From assembly GCA_002506275.1 (NCBI GenBank), contig DAXG01000032.1, positions 2,985 to 41,006 of the forward strand: a DNA stretch of 38,022 nt, written 5' to 3'. How positions within the stretch are numbered: position 1 is the stretch's first letter; each line of letters starts with the position of its first letter. Both the position numbers and the translations under genes were made by a program. This document shows, one piece after another, positions 14,312-22,128 of this stretch. Under the pieces are notes generated by a model, which did no database searches, was not told where the DNA came from, and saw only the letters and a list, made by a program, of their open reading frames with translations. The stretch is from Euryarchaeota archaeon UBA259 (GTDB lineage: Archaea; Thermoplasmatota; Poseidoniia; Poseidoniales; Poseidoniaceae).

Positions 14312-15271
14312 TCACTGAGTGGGTTTTTTTGAACCTTTACGGGGGAGTATGGCGATGATTCCAGCACCTGCGGCGAGGGCAAGTAAAGCGGAAGTGAAGG
14401 AATTCGATTCCTGAACTTCTCGAGACCGGAATGCCATCTCAACGGCCCCATGGGTGCCAAGCCCAGCATTCTCTTCAGAAATGGATTCGATGGTATTTTC
14501 ATGAAGGAGCAGTACGCTAAACTCTTCGAGACTTTCAAAGGAGACCGAAAAATCACGTGTACACGATTGGTTGACTGCCGATGACAGCATGCCGATTTGG
14601 TTGGTGACTGAGGTTGTGTTGATGCTGCATTCAGCAGTTGCAACAACGACCCGGTCACGCGTCGCTTCACCGGGGTTAATCGCATCCATGGGGACAGATT
14701 TCCCGTGTTGCATCACCAAGAATGTCAATTGAGTCTGATGAAGTTGCTCCTCGTTTGATTCAAACGAAAGAATGCGAGCAGTCGTGATGTTTTCGATTTG
14801 AACCACTTCAAACTGCAAGGTTGTGGTTTCTTGGCGCTGGACTTCAGCATCGAGAATGTCCCGTTGAACTTCGTTCCATGCTTCAAGGCCTGTGCGTGGG
14901 TTTTCACCTTCAACAAAGAACGTCGGTGTCGAGAGTAAGTTGCCGTGAAGAAGCCCGAGTCGATCAATTCTGTGCTGTGCAGCAGGGGGCTGAAAAGCAT
15001 CGAGATTGTCCGAAGGATGGTAGGCGACCATGGCAATTCTTGAACCGTGTGCGTCTGCTACACCCATAAGATAAGGATCAATATCTGCACAACTTTCACA
15101 CCAAGTGGTTGTTATTTCTTCTATCAAAACACTGCGGCCAATCAAACTTGATTGAACCGGCTCATTCAACGGCGTGTTGGGGTCGATGACTTTTGCCTGT
15201 GCAGCTCCACCACCAATGCCCGCACCCATGATACAGAACAGAGCGAACAGTGCGAAGGCCGTTGATTTCAT
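14312..15271 (-). CDS. Secreted thioredoxin-like protein with CESC motif and C-terminal anchor
   Basis: A 319-residue protein with a signal peptide (MKSTAFALFALFCIMG... to about residue 26). A thioredoxin-like domain has TTWCESCADIDP, with the CESC pair at 58-61, and a conserved STPTFFVEG segment containing a cis-proline-type loop. A beta-rich second domain holds two further cysteines. A C-terminal hydrophobic helix ends in the basic tail PRKGSKKPTQ, so it is probably anchored to the outside of the membrane. The start is set by GGGAGGT at 15278-15284, which abuts an ATG at 15277 but lies at normal spacing from the ATG at 15271. It probably acts in envelope thiol-disulfide chemistry with the nearby VKOR system; it may also be a substrate of the archaeosortase. 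The layout resembles Omp28-type proteins. Confidence 0.8.
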   Translation of the reverse strand: MKSTAFALFALFCIMGAGIGGGAAQAKVIDPNTPLNEPVQSSLIGRSVLIEEITTTWCESCADIDPYLMGVADAHGSRIAMVAYHPSDNLDAFQPPAAQHRIDRLGLLHGNLLSTPTFFVEGENPRTGLEAWNEVQRDILDAEVQRQETTTLQFEVVQIENITTARILSFESNEEQLHQTQLTFLVMQHGKSVPMDAINPGEATRDRVVVATAECSINTTSVTNQIGMLSSAVNQSCTRDFSVSFESLEEFSVLLLHENTIESISEENAGLGTHGAVEMAFRSREVQESNSFTSALLALAAGAGIIAILPRKGSKKPTQ

Positions 15272-15277
15272 CACCAT

Positions 15278-15284
15278 ACCTCCC
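15278..15284 (-). promoter_or_regulatory. Shine-Dalgarno deciding the start of the CESC thioredoxin
   Basis: The minus strand reads GGGAGGT here. It touches the ATG at 15277, which is too close for use, and is 6 nt from the ATG at 15271, which is therefore preferred. Confidence 0.6.
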
Positions 15285-15389
15285 GTTGAGCCGAACGAAC
15301 ATGCCGACCCACTTCATCCCTTTGTTGGACCGTATTTTGAAGGGAGGTTTCATCAACAGTGCGTGGTGAGGGTACATTAGAGGGATTCT

Positions 15390-16130
15390 ATGGCAGACCA
15401 CTGGATTGAAAATCACAAACGTGATTCATGGCGGCGTCAAGCCAAAGCCAGCGGCTATAGAGCACGCTCTGCTTTCAAATTGAAACAAATCCAAGAGCGA
15501 TTCAATCTTCTGCGTGAAGGCGACATCATTCTTGATGTAGGTTGCCATCCTGGTGGTTGGGCACAAGTCGCTACCGAGATCGTTGGAGAAACTGGATGGG
15601 TCATCGGTGTTGATTTGGAAGCCTGCCAACCGGTTGAAGGCTCAATACTGCTTGTCGGCGACATAACGGACCCACACACCCAGCAGCGCGTGCTTGAAGA
15701 GTTGAACGAACGACCTTTACACTCGATTATATCCGATATTTCCCCCAACATTACAGGGAAATGGGATATGGACCAAGCCGTAGCAATGACGCTGGTAGCT
15801 CTTGTCTACGATTTCTCACTGCCCCTTCTTTGCAAGGGTGGCTCATTTGTGACCAAACTGTTTCAAGGCGTAGGTGTTGAAGAGTTGATTGATGTCGTGA
15901 AACCTTTTTTCTCTGATGTTCGCCGCTTTTCACCCCATGCTTCACGAAACTCTTCCTCAGAAGTCTACTTGATTTGCCGAAATTTCATGCCGTGGAAATT
16001 CAAGAAAACAAACATTCTGGAGAGTTATGAAACTGCTCTTAACGTCAAACTTGGCGGTGATGATATCGAAGAAGCACCTGAAATCATTACTTCCTCATTT
16101 TCGGTCCGCAAAAAAAAGTCGGCTGAATAG
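15390..16130 (+). CDS. rlmE: 23S rRNA 2'-O-ribose methyltransferase, FtsJ/RrmJ family
   Basis: Methylates the 2'-OH of a uridine in the A-loop of 23S rRNA, using S-adenosylmethionine. The 246-residue protein has the full catalytic tetrad: Lys30 (RSAFKL), Asp116 (SDISPN), Lys156 (FVTKLFQG) and Glu191 (SSEVYL). The SAM-binding segment is DVGCHPGGW at 49-57. A C-terminal extension of about 45 residues follows the core. It is divergent from the thioredoxin gene and is followed after 32 nt by the OB-fold gene, probably in one operon. Family membership is certain; the exact rRNA position is inferred from the family. Confidence 0.95.
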   Translation: MADHWIENHKRDSWRRQAKASGYRARSAFKLKQIQERFNLLREGDIILDVGCHPGGWAQVATEIVGETGWVIGVDLEACQPVEGSILLVGDITDPHTQQRVLEELNERPLHSIISDISPNITGKWDMDQAVAMTLVALVYDFSLPLLCKGGSFVTKLFQGVGVEELIDVVKPFFSDVRRFSPHASRNSSSEVYLICRNFMPWKFKKTNILESYETALNVKLGGDDIEEAPEIITSSFSVRKKKSAE

Positions 16131-16162
16131 ATTGAAGAGGTTTGGAGCGTTTTTCCCGCACT

Positions 16163-16504
16163 ATGGAAGAATCCAAACCCGTTACAAAAGCGCATAAAAT
16201 CAAGCATACACGGCAAAAAGTTGCCGACCTGACCCCTCATTCACCCGTACGGCGGCTCGAATTGGTTGTTCTCAGAGTGTACCCTCGACGTATGGTATAT
16301 TCCGAACACTATGTTGGCCCGGTTGCAGCTGCATGCGGTCGGGACGAGACCGGTATTATCGGCCTCATCCTTTGGAACGAACAAATTCAAAGGGTTAACG
16401 TGGGGGATATTCTGGTGATTGAATCGGGTTGGTGCCGTGAAAAAAACGGTGAATTGGTGGTCAGTACAGGGAAAAAGGGTAGGCTCTCTATCCTGAATCG
16501 ATAA
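16163..16504 (+). CDS. OB-fold single-stranded nucleic-acid-binding protein (SOSS-B/RPA-like)
   Basis: A 113-residue basic protein. Its central domain matches the small OB-fold of SOSS-B and archaeal RPA-like proteins: VLRVYPRRMVYSEHYVGPV, then a beta strand GIIGLILWNEQIQRVNVGD, then VIESGWCREKNGELVVSTG and a last strand RLSIL. It should bind single-stranded DNA or RNA in the cytoplasm. I chose the ATG at 16163 because the upstream TTG adds residues with no support. Its place between rlmE and the translation genes hints at an RNA-related role, but DNA repair is equally possible. Confidence 0.75.
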   Translation: MEESKPVTKAHKIKHTRQKVADLTPHSPVRRLELVVLRVYPRRMVYSEHYVGPVAAACGRDETGIIGLILWNEQIQRVNVGDILVIESGWCREKNGELVVSTGKKGRLSILNR

Positions 16505-16623
16505 AGATGTACATCTCATCCAACAACCAGCACATCTGCAATTCTATGGCCTCACCTGAGGTGATTCTGCACGCAAGCATAAAGAAGGGGAGGGCGTGGG
16601 CCATTTGTTCCTGAGGACTTATC

Positions 16624-16791
16624 ATGACTGAACGAGCAGTAAATTGTACATCATCCGGCATCCCTCTTGAGGAGACCGGCTCAACTTCTTTCCCATGCCC
16701 TGGCTGCGGTGCAGCCATTGGCCGCAGCCCACGCTGCCGAAACCAAGGTGTTCTCTACACCTGCCCGAGCTGCAAATATCAGGGACCCTGA
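16624..16791 (+). CDS. Small archaeal zinc-ribbon protein (HVO_2753 family)
   Basis: A 55-residue protein just upstream of EF-1 beta, the usual place of this archaeal family. The family normally carries four cysteine knuckles. Here they read CTSSG, CPGCG, SPRCR and CPSCK, so the second and fourth are intact while the first and third have each lost one cysteine to serine. The ending YQGP matches the family's typical GP C-terminus. In haloarchaea this family has been linked to biofilm and growth phenotypes and RNA-binding is suspected; here the role is inferred only. A GAGG ribosome-binding site precedes the ATG, and the stop lies 9 nt before the EF-1 beta start. Confidence 0.82.
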   Translation: MTERAVNCTSSGIPLEETGSTSFPCPGCGAAIGRSPRCRNQGVLYTCPSCKYQGP

Positions 16792-16800
16792 GGTGATTGC

Positions 16801-17073
16801 ATGGGTATGGTAGCAATGACGTACAAAATCAATCCTGACTCGGATGTTGAAGATGTGAATGCAGAAGCCATTGCGGCTTCTGTCCAAGCTCTTAGCGATG
16901 ATGTCTACAACGTTCAATCTGTCGAAGTCAAGCCTTTGGCTTTCGGTCTTAAATTCGTTCAAATCCACGTGGTCATGAATGACGGCGAAGGACTTGCTGA
17001 CGCTCTTGAAACAAAGATAGCAGCAATTACTGGCGTTGGAGAAATCGAAGTTCTTTCAATGGGACTTCTTTGA
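16801..17073 (+). CDS. Elongation factor 1-beta (aEF1B)
   Basis: The nucleotide exchange factor for archaeal EF-1 alpha, which reloads it with GTP during translation. The 90-residue length is typical. The sequence runs MTYKINPDSDVEDVN at the N-terminus, then VKPLAFGLKFVQIHVVMND and GEIEVLSMGLL at the end, as in the ferredoxin-like aEF1B fold. A GAGGTGAT ribosome-binding site at 16790-16797 overlaps the upstream stop. It is cotranscribed with the zinc-ribbon gene and convergent with truD, with 6 nt between stops. Confidence 0.95.
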   Translation: MGMVAMTYKINPDSDVEDVNAEAIAASVQALSDDVYNVQSVEVKPLAFGLKFVQIHVVMNDGEGLADALETKIAAITGVGEIEVLSMGLL

Positions 17074-17079
17074 TCCGCT

Positions 17080-18483
17080 TCACAATTGATGCAGCGGGCA
17101 GCGCATAAATTCACGCAACAATGTTGTTGCGTAGCTTCCTGAAGCAAGCGTGAATCTGAATCGGATGCAAGCACCCTCGGGATGCCATCTGCTGTTCGCA
17201 AGCGGACCGGCCTTCCAACGTTCGCCCATCGACTCGTCATCAGCAAGCGGTACAGTATCGACACTCAATTCATTGAAACTGGTTACCAGCGAGCGTCGAG
17301 TACCCCGAGTTGAGAGTCGAGGAATGGCTTCAACTTGCCAATCCACGTCGGAAAGTCCCATTTGGTCAATGATGTCCTTCTCAATGTCACCGCTTTCACC
17401 CTCGCAGGTCTTGATTTCGGTACCGGGCAGAGGGCCTGTAGGCGACAATCGACCAAGTTGACAATTACGTATAATGCGGGGGAGAGTCCGTTGTTCAACA
17501 ACAACACAACTTGAGGCGTCCAACTGACCCTTTTCGTCGATTCTGCCAACCATGTCGCCCGCAACCGGCCAACTTATCGGATGCTCAGCAGCCAGCCGAG
17601 CGTGTAATGATTTGTTGAACACGACGGATTGAAGTGCGTGGACGGTCATGAGTTGCAGGTTTCCTGGAAGCTTTCGAAATGCGCCAATGTAATCATCTGG
17701 GCGATGGAGGAGATGTTCCACCATCTTTCGTTCAAATCCCAACCATCGAGGAGCCAATTCGAGCCCTTCTTCTGTGGGGCCGTTGTCTCGAACATGCTTC
17801 CTGAATGCGGCGACATCATCGTTTTCCGACTCACCTTCCATGGCGATGTATGTGAGTGCTGCTTGTTTCCAGTCCCCAGAAATCACGTGACGTCCAACTT
17901 CAGCGGTAACCGGGCGGCCCGAGCCGAACCGTTGCGGACCAATCCAATTCGGGAATTTGTTGTCGCCAAGTTTCTCTGCCATTTCTTCTTCAATCGATTT
18001 CACTTGTTCCAGGGCATCTTCTGCTGACATTGGCGTGCCGTCTTCGTTTGCACACCCTCGTACGACAATCGTAAAGCGGTTTCCTCGATGGTTTCCAAAA
18101 CCAATTTTTTGATGGGTTCGGCCGATCACTTCAATTTCCACATCTGGAATGTCGACTGCAGCTACTTTCGCTTTTGGTGCATCGATGACAAACAACTGCT
18201 TGGTCACAGCACGCTTGTCCTTTGTTCCGGCAAAGAATATTCGGTTTCGTGGTATCGAAAGGGCCTTTGCTAAGGTGTTGCAAAACCGATTTGTCTCCCA
18301 GTTTGTGAGCATGATTTTAGCGACCGTAAATCTTCCCTTGTTGTCAAGATGAACCGCAGTCGATATCTCTTCAACACGGAAATCAGTGACTCGGGCCTTA
18401 AGTACGCCGCCAATACCTTTTGTCGAGGTTGCATAGCCGTCAAGGCCAATGGATTCTGCTAAAGAATCCGTCCATGTTGTCAC
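17080..18483 (-). CDS. truD: tRNA pseudouridine(13) synthase
   Basis: Converts U13 of tRNA to pseudouridine. The protein of about 467 residues has the TruD catalytic motif FFAGTKDKRAVTKQ with Asp89. The GYATSTKGIGG and DFRVEEI segments lie at the N-terminus and RFGSGRPVTAEVG in the middle; the TRUD insertion domain follows. I give the GTG at 18483, which has GGGGTG upstream and lies 13 nt after the rpoL stop. A GTG at 18534 is possible and would overlap rpoL by 38 nt, with an AAGGA site inside rpoL. The coupling to rpoL suggests one operon. The extreme C-terminus fits the family. Identity is firm; the start is open. Confidence 0.94.
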   Translation of the reverse strand: MTTWTDSLAESIGLDGYATSTKGIGGVLKARVTDFRVEEISTAVHLDNKGRFTVAKIMLTNWETNRFCNTLAKALSIPRNRIFFAGTKDKRAVTKQLFVIDAPKAKVAAVDIPDVEIEVIGRTHQKIGFGNHRGNRFTIVVRGCANEDGTPMSAEDALEQVKSIEEEMAEKLGDNKFPNWIGPQRFGSGRPVTAEVGRHVISGDWKQAALTYIAMEGESENDDVAAFRKHVRDNGPTEEGLELAPRWLGFERKMVEHLLHRPDDYIGAFRKLPGNLQLMTVHALQSVVFNKSLHARLAAEHPISWPVAGDMVGRIDEKGQLDASSCVVVEQRTLPRIIRNCQLGRLSPTGPLPGTEIKTCEGESGDIEKDIIDQMGLSDVDWQVEAIPRLSTRGTRRSLVTSFNELSVDTVPLADDESMGERWKAGPLANSRWHPEGACIRFRFTLASGSYATTLLREFMRCPLHQL

Positions 18484-18496
18484 TGCAACACCCCAT

Positions 18497-18754
18497 TCAG
18501 AGGCTGATGCTTTCGAATTCAGAAGAGATTCCACTTACGATTTCCTTCAACACTTTCTCCGAGTTGTTTTTGCCGGAGGTTCGAATGTAAAATTCTGGGT
18601 CATCCAATTCTGGGTGGCCAGGGAAATAGTTGGCGTAATCGATTTTGCTGCTGCTGTTGAGTCGTTCACGAAGCATTTGCAAGGCGGTGTGGCTCTCGCC
18701 AATGACTCGCAATCGCAGTTCATTTTTTTCTTTGAGGAGGACTTTGACAGGCAT
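18497..18754 (-). CDS. rpoL: DNA-directed RNA polymerase subunit L
   Basis: The Rpb11-like subunit that pairs with subunit D in RNA polymerase assembly. The 85-residue protein opens MPVKVLLKEKNELRLRV. It contains the characteristic GESHTALQMLRERLN, with the HT..N-type helix, and YANYFPGHPELDDPEFYIRT, matching the HP....P.FYI pattern of the family. I prefer the ATG at 18754 because it gives the usual family start; an in-frame start at 18772 would add six residues. It precedes truD on the same strand and is divergent from the transporter gene at 18917. Confidence 0.95.
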   Translation of the reverse strand: MPVKVLLKEKNELRLRVIGESHTALQMLRERLNSSSKIDYANYFPGHPELDDPEFYIRTSGKNNSEKVLKEIVSGISSEFESISL

Positions 18755-18916
18755 TGCAATCGTTCTTGCCACCTGCCTACTTGTTTTGAACCTTCTCCTA
18801 CCGTCGAGTTGGAGGAGAAAAGAAATCGCTGCAAGTTGGAACCAATCCGATAGAACTGCAGTTCGCCGTACAAATCAACCACGCCTCTTTTTTAGTGTCT
18901 TGGCTTCGCACGAACA

Positions 18917-21508
18917 ATGGATACTTCCGCGCTGGAGGAACGAATGGCCCTTTGGTCATCTCACTTCAAGCAATGGACTCCGGCAATACTGGTCGTAGTG
19001 GTCTTGTTTACTGTTGCCATCAGCGCACATTTGGTCGTCTCACCACCGACATTCAACACCGATTTGGGAGATTTTGCCCCGGAATCTGAGTCACGTAATG
19101 CTCACGATAGAATCCACGAGTTCTTTCCGAATGAAGCTCGCCCGCTCTTCATCCATGTTACCGCAGATGATGGGAGCAATGTGTTATCTATAGAACACTT
19201 GAAGACGATGGACAACCATCTTCATTCCATGGAAAATGAATCGGAAAAGCGTCAAGATGCCGTGGCAGTATGGACTACGGCACCGGGTATAGTCCAACTC
19301 GCTCTTGATGAGGAAGGAAACGGAACTGATTTACAGTCAGTCGAAGCATGGAGCGAAATCCTTGACGCATTGTTCGATGAAGATACCGTTTGTTCACTGA
19401 CTTCTGATGACCAACTCCTCTCAGCGGCTCGTTATGCCTCGTCCGCATTGCTTCATTCGGACCTGAACATCGATGCGAGTTGCACCTACTTGAGCGATGG
19501 TACCGGTGACGGAGCACCTGCTGCGAACTCCACACTTTGGGTTCTTGAGATTGACCCGGAAATGGATGAGGAAGAGCGAAAAATTATCCAAGACCAATTC
19601 CGTGCTGAATTTTCAGAATTGTCAAAGAATTCAGACTTGAATTACGGTGTTGCTTCACTTGACCTCATTTCATACGATATCGATCAAGGAACTTTTGACA
19701 ATCTCGCATTGCTCGTGGTTTTGGCGTTGGTGGTTGTGGTCGTTCTGCTTGCTATTGCTTTCCGTTCGCTCAATGATGTCGCGTTCCCATTGATTGGCTT
19801 GTCGTTTGCGCTCATTTGGACGTACGGTGTACTCAATGCCCTTGGCGTCCGATTTACAGCGTTGGAAGTGGCTGTTGCTCCTTTGGTTCTGGGTCTTGGT
19901 ATTGATTATGCCATTCACCTGCAACGTGCATTCTCTGCCATCCGCAAAGAGGTTGATGACCCTGCAGAAGCATGGCTGCGATCATGTGCAAGACTCTCAG
20001 TCCCACTTTGCTTGGCTGTAGTGACAACCGTTGCAGCCTTCCTCGCCAACATTATCTCTCCTCTACCGCCTTTGGCGACCTTTGGATACGCCCTTGCCTT
20101 TGGTGTCGTTTGTGCTTTTGCTTCATCCACCGTTGTCGTTGGAGCACTGCATGTGGCACGGAATAAAATCTCGATTACTGAAAACGCTGTGGCCATCACA
20201 ATGCCTGGCATTGTGAACTCAATCGTCACCGTCCAACAGAAGCAGCAAGTCATGGTACTTCTCGCAGCAATACTGATTTCCGGTGTTTCGATTTTCGGAG
20301 TTGCTTCCCTGGAGACTGATTTTGACCTCGCCGACTTTGTCGACCCAGAAATGGAAATCATGCAAGTTCGCGACGACATGGATACAAGTTACGACAGTGC
20401 AGCTTGGAAGTTGATTTACATTCTTTTGGAGCCTGCTGTCGATCAAGAATCGATACCAGGTGATGCATTAATGCTCGATGAAATGCGAGGATTGCACAAA
20501 GACTTGGAAACCAACCACTACGTCGTTGGTACCGATGATTCACCTTCATCGCCTTCGTATGAAGGGCCATATGTTGTCTTACGGGATGCGATCTTGCGTA
20601 ACGCTACTTTCGGCGAAGTGCATAACCTTGAGATTTATGCTGGCGATGTCTATGTCATCAACACCAGTCAGGGCTGTAATCTCGGTCCAATGTTCCAAGC
20701 GCTTTCAACCAACGCGACGGTTGCTGATGTGTTGTCCGGTGAGACATGGGCTGAGCGCATCGAACAGACCGTGTACTTGGACGGACAAGAAATCACGTAT
20801 CTACGTAATGAAATCCGTGTTGAAGCGTCAACCTCCGATCAATCCAACATTGTGATTTCGAGCATCGAAGAACAAATTGGTTCGACTTCCCTTTCTGGAT
20901 CATTAAGGTATAATTTGGACGGTCAAGCCCAAATTCACATCACTGGGGACTTGGTTATTCTACAAACGGTTCTCGAGGGTTTGAATTCTTCACAGATTAA
21001 ATCAACTGCCATTTCTCTTTGTGTGTCCTTCCTCGTTTTGTTGATTCTCACCCGGCGTGTGGTTCCTGCACTGGCCGTGCTCCTACCGGTTGCATTAGCG
21101 TCGCTTTGGGTCGCAGGTTCGATGTTCGTTTTATCTCTCAAATGGAACGTTCTCACGGTGATGGTTACTGCGCTTACGCTCGGAATTGGTATTGATTACT
21201 CCATTCACATGTGGCGTCGCATTGAGGTCGAATTAGCACGGAGAGATACCCACTGGGAAGCACTACGCGCAGCACTTTCAACAACCGGTGTTGCCCTCAT
21301 TATGAGCGCTTTGACAACGGCCTTTGGATTCCTCGTGCTGATGTTTTCTCCAATGCCGGTAATCCAAGACTTCGGTCTCATCACTGCAGTGACGGTCTTC
21401 TTCTCGTTGTTGTTGGCTCTCCTGTTACTTCCAGTCTTGATTGAATTATCAGCGCGCAATAAAGAGGAAGTTATTGAAACACCCGAACCCATTGTGTTTG
21501 AAGGTTAA
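18917..21508 (+). CDS. RND/MMPL-superfamily transporter
   Basis: An 863-residue membrane protein with the duplicated RND layout. A first helix at about 22-41 is followed by an outer loop of about 200 residues (FNTDLGDFAPESES near its start) and a five-helix cluster containing GLGIDYAIHLQR. A second outer loop follows and then a cluster containing GIGIDYSIHMWRR. Both repeats keep the Asp-Tyr of the proton relay, unlike the exporter at 6622-9498. It is probably a proton-driven exporter of hydrophobic or lipid-like molecules (HAE3/MmpL type). It is divergent from rpoL with 162 nt between starts and convergent with the DUF2240 gene with no gap. The two transporters share the fold but are not close in loop sequence. 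Confidence 0.9.
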   Translation: MDTSALEERMALWSSHFKQWTPAILVVVVLFTVAISAHLVVSPPTFNTDLGDFAPESESRNAHDRIHEFFPNEARPLFIHVTADDGSNVLSIEHLKTMDNHLHSMENESEKRQDAVAVWTTAPGIVQLALDEEGNGTDLQSVEAWSEILDALFDEDTVCSLTSDDQLLSAARYASSALLHSDLNIDASCTYLSDGTGDGAPAANSTLWVLEIDPEMDEEERKIIQDQFRAEFSELSKNSDLNYGVASLDLISYDIDQGTFDNLALLVVLALVVVVVLLAIAFRSLNDVAFPLIGLSFALIWTYGVLNALGVRFTALEVAVAPLVLGLGIDYAIHLQRAFSAIRKEVDDPAEAWLRSCARLSVPLCLAVVTTVAAFLANIISPLPPLATFGYALAFGVVCAFASSTVVVGALHVARNKISITENAVAITMPGIVNSIVTVQQKQQVMVLLAAILISGVSIFGVASLETDFDLADFVDPEMEIMQVRDDMDTSYDSAAWKLIYILLEPAVDQESIPGDALMLDEMRGLHKDLETNHYVVGTDDSPSSPSYEGPYVVLRDAILRNATFGEVHNLEIYAGDVYVINTSQGCNLGPMFQALSTNATVADVLSGETWAERIEQTVYLDGQEITYLRNEIRVEASTSDQSNIVISSIEEQIGSTSLSGSLRYNLDGQAQIHITGDLVILQTVLEGLNSSQIKSTAISLCVSFLVLLILTRRVVPALAVLLPVALASLWVAGSMFVLSLKWNVLTVMVTALTLGIGIDYSIHMWRRIEVELARRDTHWEALRAALSTTGVALIMSALTTAFGFLVLMFSPMPVIQDFGLITAVTVFFSLLLALLLLPVLIELSARNKEEVIETPEPIVFEG

Positions 21509-22090
21509 CTAAAGCGTTGATAATGCGTCGATGATTTCTTTCATCGATAGATTTTGCTCCCTTGCAACCAATGCTAAACACATCCAAAGGGTCGCATATC
21601 CGAGTGCTTGTTGCTTTCGCTGTGCACGCCGTTCGACTTCATCAACGGGTATTTGTGATGATTTAGCGATGAATTTCGTCAAACGTTGAACAAGTCTTGC
21701 ACGAGGGTCATTGGTATCAACTGGAGAGGAATGTGCTTTGGGCTTTGAGGCGACGGTGACAGCGATTTTCTCAGGGATTGTAGCCGCCTGAACTGGTACT
21801 GGTTCTTCATCGGTTGGTGATACCGGCATGATGAGCCGTGAAGGGCGAGGGAACCATCCCAGAGGCGATTGCACTCCCTCCAGTGATACAGTTGGTTTCA
21901 ATGCGTTTTCTTCTCCGGCCAACCAGCCTTTCCGAACAAGTGCTTGAACTGCTTTTTCTGCTTCGTCTGGAGAAATCCATTCCATGTCAAACGAAAGTAT
22001 TCGTTCTATGTCGAGGGCATCGAGCGATTGGCCGTCCCGGAAACATATGGCGAGTACACGCCGTACATCCTCGATGTCTTCTCTGGCCAC
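21509..22090 (-). CDS. DUF2240 family protein
   Basis: A 193-residue protein. The N-terminal part (about 1-65) looks like a winged-helix pair: IEDVRRVLAICFRDG, then MEWISPDEAEKAVQALVRKGWL. A proline- and valine-rich linker follows, then a helical C-terminal region (RLVQRLTKFIAKSSQIP..., ALGYATLWMCLALVAREQ). This order matches the archaeal DUF2240 family, whose role is unknown but whose N-terminus resembles DNA-binding domains. The start is a GTG at 22090. It lies 38 nt downstream of the kelch protein gene on the same strand. It could be a transcription regulator; I cannot go further. Confidence 0.78.
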   Translation of the reverse strand: MAREDIEDVRRVLAICFRDGQSLDALDIERILSFDMEWISPDEAEKAVQALVRKGWLAGEENALKPTVSLEGVQSPLGWFPRPSRLIMPVSPTDEEPVPVQAATIPEKIAVTVASKPKAHSSPVDTNDPRARLVQRLTKFIAKSSQIPVDEVERRAQRKQQALGYATLWMCLALVAREQNLSMKEIIDALSTL

Positions 22091-22128
22091 GGCTCAAACA
22101 ACTGTTCCCTGTAAAAGAAGTTAAGCAT

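Noticed and set aside
16507..16614. 35-codon open frame between the OB-fold gene and the zinc-ribbon gene
   Set aside because: It lacks a clear ribosome-binding site and any protein-like pattern; it may be only leader sequence of the zinc-ribbon transcript. The inverted repeat TCACC-TGA-GGTGA within it is short.
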